Assembly: GCA_947632685.1 (NCBI GenBank)
Contig: CANRQD010000038.1
Location: 1-10,956 of the forward strand
Source of the DNA: an uncultured Bacilli bacterium
Lineage (GTDB): Bacteria > Bacillota_I > Bacilli_A > RF39 > UBA660
Direction: 5' to 3'
DNA: 10,956 bases
Positions 1 through 5,906 of the stretch are shown here, piece by piece (within the stretch, counting starts at the first letter, position 1; every line of letters starts with the position of its first letter). A model generated the notes under the pieces. It worked only from the letters and a program-made list of their open reading frames with translations, was not told where the DNA came from and ran no database searches. A program made the position numbers and the translations under genes.

Positions 1-12
1 ACTCATTCCCAT

Positions 13-381
13 TTAAATACGAATTGCAACTCCATCACCCTCTTCTAATAATGATAAAAACAGATTAGAAACATTAACTTCTTTGTCCTTATTTTCTTTA
101 GCATCTAATGAAGCATTTTCAATTATTCTTTTTAATAAAGGAGTATATAAAAACCATGAATTAGTTATCTTGCCTTTACCAATTATCTTTATAACTTCAT
201 CTCTAAATTTATTATAATTTATACCATAATCATTTAATTTTATTGTAACATCTAGATTTTCATCAGAAAGAATTGACAAAAGTAAATGTTCACTTCCAAC
301 ATAAGGATGTTTTAATGATGTCATTTCTTTTTTGGCATTTAATAATACCTTTTGAGCTTCTTCACTAAATTTTGAAAACAT
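13..381 (-). CDS. clpC: ClpC-type Clp N-terminal domain protein; frame ends after 122 residues
   Basis: The protein resembles the N-terminal (Clp_N) domain of ClpC, the HSP100 AAA+ unfoldase that feeds ClpP; this domain binds adaptors and substrates. Repeat 1 covers about residues 3-65 (FSEEAQKVLLNAK, then HPYVGSEHLLLSIL). Repeat 2 covers about residues 79-122 (YTPLLKRIIENA, then NLFLSLLEEGDGVAIRI). A full ClpC has about 810 residues, but here TAA (13-15) follows GVAIRI, where family members continue with a Leu-rich helix, so repeat 2 lacks its last helix. Only 12 bases remain beyond the stop, so I cannot tell a stand-alone Clp_N protein from a frameshifted clpC. The start is ATG at 381 with AGGAGG at 389-394 and 7 bases of spacing. 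In B. subtilis clpC also lies downstream of lysS, behind ctsR-mcsA-mcsB, which are absent here. The domain call is firm; the gene's intactness is not. Confidence 0.75.
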   Translation of the reverse strand: MFSKFSEEAQKVLLNAKKEMTSLKHPYVGSEHLLLSILSDENLDVTIKLNDYGINYNKFRDEVIKIIGKGKITNSWFLYTPLLKRIIENASLDAKENKDKEVNVSNLFLSLLEEGDGVAIRI

Positions 382-400
382 ATATATTCCTCCTAAACAT

Positions 401-430
401 ATTTTATGTTTATTATGTATTTATTTGCAA
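401..430 (-). promoter_or_regulatory. Probable sigma-A promoter of the clpC-like gene
   Basis: On the minus strand, TTGCAA (425-430) lies 18 bases upstream of TAAAAT (401-406). The start of transcription would fall near 394, at the first base of the AGGAGG ribosome site, leaving a leader of about 13 bases. I see no CtsR direct repeat (GGTCAAA type) or CIRCE element here. A loose inverted repeat, GAATTT (431-436) with AAATTC (459-464), lies just upstream and is of unknown meaning. Confidence 0.4.
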
Positions 431-464
431 GAATTTATGTCCCCAAAAAAATGACAAGAAATTC

Positions 465-488
465 AAAAAAAAAGGAAGTATAACTTCC
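465..488 (-). terminator. Rho-independent terminator of the membrane carrier gene
   Basis: Read on the minus strand, GGAAGT (488-483) pairs with ACTTCC (479-474) around a 3-base loop. Nine Us follow (473-465). It lies 20 bases after the carrier's stop and separates that gene from the clpC-like gene. Confidence 0.85.
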
Positions 489-508
489 TAATCCTTATCT
501 TCTTCCTA

Positions 509-2026
509 TTATATTATTGCTAATGATGATAATGTCATAAGTACTAAAACTGCTACTGATATAACTATTAAGACAATTTTTAATATAATAGACATTGGTG
601 AAAATACTAAGAATAATACTAATATTATTATTAATAATTCTAATAATATTTTCCAAATATTTTTAAACCAATCTTTATATGATATACCCATGTATGATAA
701 TGTAACCATTAGAACTACACTTGTTGGTGCAAATAACATAGTAAAACCATAAATTGCTGGATATAAAGCTGCTATTGTTGATAATGAATCCTTTGAAACT
801 ATACTACTTAAATATGGTAATACTGATTGGAATGCATATAGTGGTTCTACATTAAATATACCTGATAAAATTGCTGTAAGTGATGCTGTAAATATATTAA
901 ATCCTTTAGTTATATCAAAAATTGCTTTATATATAACTAATTGGAATGGATGATATGTATTAATTACTAAGCATGTATATATTAATATAACTATAACTGC
1001 TGGAACTAATGCAGTCTTCATTCCTTCAAAGAATCCATCAAATAATTCATTTAGTTTTTTCTTATAAATTAATGCAATTACTAATGAAGAAATTATTATA
1101 AGAGCTATTAATTCTGTTAATGTCCAACTTCCAAAAGGAAGAATACTTTTTCCAAGAATTTTACCAAATAATGCAAAATTAAATATTTTAAATCCTGTTA
1201 CACTTTCAGTTGCATTTGTAAAAGCAATATTAGAAAATGCATTTGACCATGGTATAAATGCCAAAATCATAATTACAAATATAACACTAAATATAACTGC
1301 TATTGGAACTATACTAGATTTTGTTTTTGTTTCTTCTGGTAATAAAATTTTATCATCTTTTATTTCTTCATCTTTTTTAGCTGATTTTTTAGCTGCTTTT
1401 TTTGGTGATTTTTTACGTCCAGATATATAAATCATTGTATTAGCAATTAAAATTGCCATTCCTAAAACTAATATTAATATTTTTATTAAAAGATTACTTG
1501 TTATTTTTAAACTAAATAATGTATAAATAACACTTACATTAGAATAGGCAAAAGTTGTACCTGCAATACCAATCATTGTCGAACCAATAACTGTTAATGC
1601 TGCAACAATTTTATCATAACCCATTAATAAAATTAATGAAATAATGAAAGGGAAAAATAATATTAAACCTAATTGTAATCCGCATATTGAAGTTATTACT
1701 GATAATAATATCATTATGGTACAAATTACAAGTTTCCCATGTTTTTTTAGTTTTTTTGCCATAGAATCTAGCATTTTTCTATATGCACCAATTCTATTTA
1801 AAACACCATAAAATCCTCCTACAACTAATATAAATGCAGCTACATTTCCAAAATATGCTAAAGTAGTAGTTATTGGATAGCTAAATAAATCAAATAATCC
1901 AATTTGGACTCTTCCTTGTTCTACATAGCTTTCTTGAAAATAAGCAGCTGGTAAAATCCAAGATAATAGTATAAATACTAATGTAGCTATAAGAACAACT
2001 TTTACTATATTATGTCTTTTTTCCAT
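509..2026 (-). CDS. YfcC/DcuC-like (ion transporter superfamily) membrane carrier
   Basis: This is a 505-residue polytopic inner-membrane protein with about 11-13 hydrophobic segments. The opening helix ends in SWILPAAYF (22-30), recalling the W-x-(I/L)-P-A-G-x-F motif at the end of TM1 in the YfcC/AbgT/DcuC families. A re-entrant-like region near FAPTSVVLMVTLSYMGISYKDW (432-453) matches the conserved late segment of YfcC proteins, and the length fits the family (about 500). The family carries C4-dicarboxylates, arginine/ornithine or peptides; the substrate cannot be read here. Residues 204-236 form a charged cytoplasmic linker with a Lys/Ala-rich patch (KKSPKKAAKKSAKK) between the two halves. 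The start is ATG at 2026 with GGGAGG at 2033-2038. It has its own promoter and terminator, so it is a single-gene unit, standing where ctsR-mcsA-mcsB would be in B. subtilis. Confidence 0.65.
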   Translation of the reverse strand: MEKRHNIVKVVLIATLVFILLSWILPAAYFQESYVEQGRVQIGLFDLFSYPITTTLAYFGNVAAFILVVGGFYGVLNRIGAYRKMLDSMAKKLKKHGKLVICTIMILLSVITSICGLQLGLILFFPFIISLILLMGYDKIVAALTVIGSTMIGIAGTTFAYSNVSVIYTLFSLKITSNLLIKILILVLGMAILIANTMIYISGRKKSPKKAAKKSAKKDEEIKDDKILLPEETKTKSSIVPIAVIFSVIFVIMILAFIPWSNAFSNIAFTNATESVTGFKIFNFALFGKILGKSILPFGSWTLTELIALIIISSLVIALIYKKKLNELFDGFFEGMKTALVPAVIVILIYTCLVINTYHPFQLVIYKAIFDITKGFNIFTASLTAILSGIFNVEPLYAFQSVLPYLSSIVSKDSLSTIAALYPAIYGFTMLFAPTSVVLMVTLSYMGISYKDWFKNIWKILLELLIIILVLFLVFSPMSIILKIVLIVISVAVLVLMTLSSLAII

Positions 2027-2044
2027 AATTAACCTCCCATATTA

Positions 2045-2072
2045 ATTATACTACATTGTACTGATAATACAA
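2045..2072 (-). promoter_or_regulatory. Sigma-A promoter of the membrane carrier gene
   Basis: On the minus strand, TTGTAT (2067-2072) is 16 bases upstream of a perfect TATAAT (2045-2050). The predicted start of transcription, near 2038, falls on the first base of the GGGAGG ribosome site. A short palindrome, GCATTTATGC (2073-2082), sits directly upstream of the -35 box and could be an operator, but it may be chance. Confidence 0.65.
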
Positions 2073-2105
2073 GCATTTATGCACTTTTTTTATGAAATTT
2101 TAGTG

Positions 2106-2130
2106 AAAAAAGAGTAGATTCTACTCTTTT
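2106..2130 (-). terminator. Rho-independent terminator of lysS, overlapping its stop codon
   Basis: On the minus strand, AAAAGAGTAG (2130-2121) pairs with CTACTCTTTT (2117-2108) in a 10-bp stem with a 3-base loop, ending in a run of U to 2106. The last codons of lysS and its TAG stop form the 5' arm. It closes the dusB-RDD-lysS unit. Confidence 0.85.
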
Positions 2131-3599
2131 GTATCTATAGGTTTCATTAAAGGAAATAATACCACATCTTTTATATTTTCACTATTTGTAAGAAGCTGAA
2201 CTATTCTATCTATACCCATACCCCAACCTGAAATAGGTGGCATTCCATATTCCATTGCAGATATATAATCATAATCCATATCCATGGCCTCGCAATCTCC
2301 TTCTTCTTTTAATTTTGATTGCTCAAGTAACCTTTTTTCTTGTTCTATAGGATCAACTAATTCTGAATATCCATTAACTATTTCAGCACCATTTACTACT
2401 AATTGGAATCTATCAGTTATATTATGATTTTCGTCATTATTTCTAGCAAGTGGAGATAAATCTATAGGGTGCTCAGTTAAATATATCGGTCCCTCCATAT
2501 ATGGTCTTGCTACTTTCTTATATAATACATCTACTAAATTACCAAATCCTAAATTTTCAATGGGAGTTTCACTTTCAAGTTCAATTTTTTCTTCTTTTAT
2601 CTTATTCAATAATTTTTCTTTTGTATTATATTCATTTATATCTATATTAGAATATTTAATTAATAAATCTCTAAATGATATTGATGGCCAATCTCCACTA
2701 AAATCTATTTCTTTATCATCTATTGTAATTGTAAGTTTTCCAAATACTTTTTTAATAATTGTTTGTAACATATTTTGAATCAATTTCATATTATCTTTAT
2801 AATTATAATATGCTTGATATGCTTCAATCATAGTAAAATCTTGTAAATGAGTTTGATCTATTCCTTCATTTCTAAAACATCTACCTATTTCATATACTTT
2901 TGATATTCCTGCTATAACTGCTCTTTTCATATAAGTTTCAGGGGCTATTCTTAAATAAACATCCATATCTTGTGCGTTATGATGTGATTTAAATGGTCTT
3001 GCTGTTGCGCCACTTGCTTTATTATTCAAAATAGGTGTTTCTATCTCCATATAACCTAAATTATCTAAATAGTTTCTAAGTTCTTTAATAAATTTAATTC
3101 TTGCAATAAACCTATCTCTAGTTTCTTGATTCATAATTAAATCAACATATCTTTGTCTATAGCATGCTTCTTGATCTGTTAATCCATGAAATTTTTCTGG
3201 TAATGGTTTTAAAGCTTTACCTAAAAACTTAAATTTTTCAACTCTAATTGTTTTTTCTCCAGTATGAGTAGTAAATACTTCTCCTGTTGCTCCAATAAAA
3301 TCTCCTACATCTATATTTTCCTTAAAAAATTTATAATTATCTTCTCCAACCATATCTATTTTTATTGATAATTGTAATTTATCTTCTATATCACGAATAG
3401 TTAAAAAACTCATTTTACCCATTTTTCTCATAAATACTATACGACCTGCAACACTAACTCCAGTAACACCATCTTCTAATAATTTGGCATCCTTTAACTC
3501 ATGAGTTATTTCATATCTTTCTGGGTATGGATTACAAAATTCTCTTATTTTTTCTATTTTATCTCTTCTAACTTGTTCTTGCTCTGTTAATTCTCTCAT
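2121..3599 (-). CDS. lysS: Lysine--tRNA ligase (class II LysRS)
   Basis: This cytoplasmic enzyme charges tRNA-Lys with lysine using ATP. At 492 residues it has the usual length. The anticodon-binding OB fold covers about residues 48-130 (SVAGRIVFMRKMGKMSFLTI). The class II catalytic core follows, with motif 1 at GYMEIETPIL (182-191), motif 2 at GRCFRNEGIDQTHLQDFT (239-256, including the ATP-binding Arg of FRNEG) and motif 3 at GWGMGIDR (458-465). Motifs 2 and 3 differ from the common Bacilli forms (RHNPEFT and GLGIGIDR). The start is ATG at 3599, with AGGAGG at 3609-3614 overlapping the TAG stop of the RDD gene, so translation is probably coupled. A dusB-lysS neighbourhood is also seen in B. 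subtilis. The identification is firm. Confidence 0.97.
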   Translation of the reverse strand: MRELTEQEQVRRDKIEKIREFCNPYPERYEITHELKDAKLLEDGVTGVSVAGRIVFMRKMGKMSFLTIRDIEDKLQLSIKIDMVGEDNYKFFKENIDVGDFIGATGEVFTTHTGEKTIRVEKFKFLGKALKPLPEKFHGLTDQEACYRQRYVDLIMNQETRDRFIARIKFIKELRNYLDNLGYMEIETPILNNKASGATARPFKSHHNAQDMDVYLRIAPETYMKRAVIAGISKVYEIGRCFRNEGIDQTHLQDFTMIEAYQAYYNYKDNMKLIQNMLQTIIKKVFGKLTITIDDKEIDFSGDWPSISFRDLLIKYSNIDINEYNTKEKLLNKIKEEKIELESETPIENLGFGNLVDVLYKKVARPYMEGPIYLTEHPIDLSPLARNNDENHNITDRFQLVVNGAEIVNGYSELVDPIEQEKRLLEQSKLKEEGDCEAMDMDYDYISAMEYGMPPISGWGMGIDRIVQLLTNSENIKDVVLFPLMKPIDTKE

Positions 3600-3612
3600 A
3601 CACTATTTCCTC

Positions 3613-4371
3613 CTAAGACTCTTTTATTACTTGAGTATGTGTAATAATATCATGAAGTCCCCTTTTATCTTTTCTTGATAGTATCATAATGGCACTTATA
3701 AATATTACTGCATATTGAATTAATTCAAATCCTAATACACCATAAAAATATATATCTTTACTTGAAAATATAGTAAGACATAATGATATAATATCATATA
3801 ATATAAAATCTATTATCAATGATCTAAACATAATATCATTAATTGTTAATTCACTATTATCAACTTTTTTAACTCTTATTTTTAATAATTTTTTACCAAT
3901 AGTTTGTCCCTTATTTTTATATTGAAAAATTATAAAATATAAAGAAAATATAAATACACTTATTAATGAAGATAAACCTGTTTCTCTAGAAATATCATAA
4001 TTAATATCTGCAGATCTATTTAAATAAGTTTTAGAATCAATCTTACCATTTCTATATTGCTCAATTGTAGTTTGTAATTCTTTGCTTAGTTTTTTATAAT
4101 TTTCACTATTAGTATTAGATAATGGATATGTTAATAATGAAACTACTAAACTAATAATCATAAAATCTAAAATTAATGCTCCTAATCTTTCTATAAATGA
4201 AGCCAGTTTTGTTTCTTTCTTTGGATTTTCTGTTTTTGTTATTAATGTTGCATCTTCTATTACTTCTTTTTTAGATTCAACTACTTTTTCTTTTTTAGCT
4301 TTTGATTTTTCTTTATTAGTATCTGTTTTTGGTGTTTTTGACTTTTTTTCTTCTTTTTCACTTTTTGCCAT
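3613..4371 (-). CDS. RDD-family membrane protein with charged N-terminal tail
   Basis: This 252-residue integral membrane protein is counted from the ATG at 4371, which has AGGAGG at 4381-4386. A longer reading from TTG at 4395 lies upstream of that ribosome site and is unlikely. Residues 1-56 are a Lys/Glu-rich, probably disordered cytoplasmic tail. The RDD domain follows: SFIERLGALILDF carries the Arg (62) and first Asp (69), NKGQTIGKKLLKIRV (153-167) is the typical loop, and the final DKRGLHDIITHTQVI carries the last Asp (241). About four hydrophobic segments lie near 64-82, 136-152, 184-202 and 210-232. A polar, probably external region of about 50 residues (85-133) separates the first two. 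RDD proteins have been linked to transport, but the role here is unknown. The gene overlaps the end of dusB by 14 bases and its stop is in the lysS ribosome site, so it is the middle gene of an operon. Confidence 0.85.
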   Translation of the reverse strand: MAKSEKEEKKSKTPKTDTNKEKSKAKKEKVVESKKEVIEDATLITKTENPKKETKLASFIERLGALILDFMIISLVVSLLTYPLSNTNSENYKKLSKELQTTIEQYRNGKIDSKTYLNRSADINYDISRETGLSSLISVFIFSLYFIIFQYKNKGQTIGKKLLKIRVKKVDNSELTINDIMFRSLIIDFILYDIISLCLTIFSSKDIYFYGVLGFELIQYAVIFISAIMILSRKDKRGLHDIITHTQVIKES

Positions 4372-5347
4372 TTTTAATTTCCTCCTTATAAGCAACTAAC
4401 ACTTGCATTATATCATGAATAGTTAAACATTGATATACTTTATTTTTAATTTCATTAGAGTTTTTCATTCCCTTAAAATACCAACCGATATGGTTTCTTA
4501 TTTCTAATCTTGCTACTTTTTCTGATTTTATTTCTTGCAAGTAATTCAAGTGTTTTATACACATATCAACTTTTTCTTCTACAGTTGGCATATTTATATA
4601 ACGATTATTATCAATAAGTTCTATAGTTTGTTTTAAAAGCCAAGGATTACCTAAAGCACCTCTACCAATCATAACTGCATCACAAGAAGTTTCTTTTAGC
4701 ATTCTTTTTGCATCATCTGCTGATTTTATATCACCATTTCCTATTACTGGAATACTTACATTTTCTTTCACTTGTTTTATTATATCCCAACAAGCTTTAC
4801 CACTATAACCTTGACTTCTTGTTCTAGGGTGTACACATATAGCACTAGCACCTGCTTTTTCTATAACCTTAGCTACTTCTACAGCATTAATATTATTACT
4901 ATCCCAACCACTTCTAATTTTTACTGTAACTGGAATTGGAACAGATTCTACTACAGCTTTAACAATATTATATATTTTATCAGGAGATTTTAATAGTGCT
5001 GCGCCAGCTTGACTTTTTACTGCAACTTTTGGAACAGGACAACCCATGTTAATATCAATAATATCTGGATGCATATTTTCATAAATATATTTAGCTGCAA
5101 TTACGAAACTTTCTACATCAGTACCAAAAATTTGTTGCGCAATAGGTCTTTCATCTTCCTCCATATAAAGCATATCTATTGTCTTTTTATTTTCATACAT
5201 AATAGCTTTATCACTAACCATTTCTGCATATATAAGACCACAACCCATTTCTTTTGCAATTTTTCTAAATGCAGAATTTGATATCCCCGCCATAGGCGCT
5301 AAAACAACTTGATTTTTAATTTTTACATTGCCTATTTTCCATTCCAT
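4358..5347 (-). CDS. dusB: tRNA-dihydrouridine synthase, DusB type
   Basis: This FMN enzyme reduces specific uridines to dihydrouridine in the tRNA D-loop region using NADPH. The 329 residues form a TIM barrel followed by a helical tRNA-binding end. Visible motifs are LAPMAGISNSAFR (start of the barrel, FMN site), NMGCPVPK with the catalytic Cys near residue 103, VKIRSGWD, HPRTRSQGYSG (173-183), IGNGDI (202-207) and GRGALGNPW (228-236, phosphate site of FMN). I chose ATG 5347. A TTG at 5365 in frame has no ribosome site, and GAGG lies 12 bases upstream of the ATG, which is rather far. The TGA stop overlaps the next gene by 14 bases, indicating coupling to the RDD gene and lysS. The DusB subtype is inferred from the motifs and from the lysS linkage seen in B. 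subtilis. Confidence 0.93.
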   Translation of the reverse strand: MEWKIGNVKIKNQVVLAPMAGISNSAFRKIAKEMGCGLIYAEMVSDKAIMYENKKTIDMLYMEEDERPIAQQIFGTDVESFVIAAKYIYENMHPDIIDINMGCPVPKVAVKSQAGAALLKSPDKIYNIVKAVVESVPIPVTVKIRSGWDSNNINAVEVAKVIEKAGASAICVHPRTRSQGYSGKACWDIIKQVKENVSIPVIGNGDIKSADDAKRMLKETSCDAVMIGRGALGNPWLLKQTIELIDNNRYINMPTVEEKVDMCIKHLNYLQEIKSEKVARLEIRNHIGWYFKGMKNSNEIKNKVYQCLTIHDIMQVLVAYKEEIKNGKK

Positions 5348-5388
5348 AATATCACTTTTCCTCAAACTTATAATTTTTAAAACTGTAT

Positions 5389-5420
5389 ATTATATACATA
5401 AGTTAAAAATTAAACATATA
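5389..5420 (-). promoter_or_regulatory. Possible promoter of the dusB-RDD-lysS unit
   Basis: On the minus strand a perfect TATAAT lies at 5389-5394, about 41 bases before the dusB ATG. I find no convincing -35 box: the best hexamers at 15-17 bases (such as TGTTTA) are poor. No terminator follows mscL, so read-through from mscL could also supply this unit. Confidence 0.35.
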
Positions 5421-5849
5421 CTATTTTTTATTTTTTTGTTTTAATAAATCTCTTATTTCTTCTAATAATATAACCTCATCAGTCTTTTTACTCTTTTCTT
5501 CTTGTTCTTCTACTTTTTCTTTCTTTTTTAATTTTTCAAATAATTTAACCATCATAAATATACAAAATGAAATTATTAAAAAGTCAATTATTGTTTGGAT
5601 AAAAACTCCATATTTTATATTTGCTTCCCCTACTTTTATACTTAAATTACTAAAATCATGACCTCCTAATATAATACCAATTATAGGCATGATAATATCA
5701 TTTACTAAACTACTAACTATTTTTCCAAATGCACCACCAACAATTACACCTACAGCCATATCTACTACATTTCCTCTAGATATAAATGTTTTAAAATCAT
5801 TAGCACTCTTTTTTAATTTTTTTATCTCTTTATTTGTTTTTGTTTTCAA
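5421..5849 (-). CDS. mscL: Large-conductance mechanosensitive channel MscL
   Basis: MscL forms a homopentameric channel in the cytoplasmic membrane that opens under tension and releases solutes in hypo-osmotic shock. The protein shows the N-terminal amphipathic helix (DFKTFISRGNVVDMAV), TM1 with the Gly/Ala-rich pore-lining face (VIVGGAFGKIVSSLVNDIIMP), a short periplasmic loop, TM2 (QTIIDFLIISFCIFMMVKLF) and a Lys/Glu-rich C-terminal helix (LLEEIRDLLKQK). That helix is the usual cytoplasmic bundle. About 142 residues is normal. The start is probably TTG at 5849: AAGGAG at 5858-5863 gives 8 bases of spacing, whereas the in-frame GTG at 5858 lies inside that ribosome site. It has its own strong promoter at the end of ftsH. 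The identification is firm; the start is less certain. Confidence 0.95.
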   Translation of the reverse strand: MKTKTNKEIKKLKKSANDFKTFISRGNVVDMAVGVIVGGAFGKIVSSLVNDIIMPIIGIILGGHDFSNLSIKVGEANIKYGVFIQTIIDFLIISFCIFMMVKLFEKLKKKEKVEEQEEKSKKTDEVILLEEIRDLLKQKNKK

Positions 5850-5871
5850 AGCAATCACTCCTTATTGGATA

Positions 5872-5900
5872 ATTATATAAAAAAGAAAACTATTTTTCAA
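5872..5900 (-). promoter_or_regulatory. Strong sigma-A promoter of mscL, inside the end of ftsH
   Basis: On the minus strand, TTGAAA (5895-5900) is exactly 17 bases upstream of TATAAT (5872-5877), a near-consensus promoter. The -35 box covers the last codons of ftsH and the loop of its terminator hairpin. Transcription would start near 5865, leaving about 16 bases before the TTG start. Confidence 0.75.
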
Positions 5901-5906
5901 GTTTTC
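5879..5906 (-). terminator. Probable weak terminator of ftsH, overlapping its stop codon
   Basis: On the minus strand, GAAAACT (5906-5900) pairs with AGTTTTC (5891-5885) around an 8-base loop. Six Us follow (5884-5879). The TAG stop of ftsH lies at the junction of the loop and the 3' arm. The stem is AT-rich, so termination may be partial. Confidence 0.55.

Noticed and set aside
431..464. Loose inverted repeat GAATTT...AAATTC upstream of the clpC-like gene
   Set aside because: Short arms, a long loop and AT-rich content make chance likely; it matches neither CtsR nor CIRCE.
2560..2778. Plus-strand open frame of 72 residues
   Set aside because: It is antisense to the well-conserved lysS, has no ribosome site, and has hydrophobic composition expected of a shadow frame.
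4772..5281. Two plus-strand open frames (4772-4993 and 5009-5281) within dusB
   Set aside because: They are antisense to dusB and have unnatural composition (strings of Tyr, Asn, Phe, Ser, Thr), typical of reverse reading of AT-rich genes.
5381..5405. Inverted repeat AACT-GTATAT-T-ATATAC-ATA-AGTT after mscL
   Set aside because: The stem is AT-only, interrupted, lacks a U run on the minus strand, and overlaps a likely -10 box, so it is not called as a terminator.
5800..5808. TTAGCACTC, identical to one half of a CIRCE (HrcA) operator
   Set aside because: It lies inside the mscL coding region and no GAGTGCTAA partner follows at 9 bases, so it is most likely chance.
5689..5880. Plus-strand open frame of 63 residues over the mscL start
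   Set aside because: It is antisense to the conserved mscL N-terminus and lacks a ribosome site.
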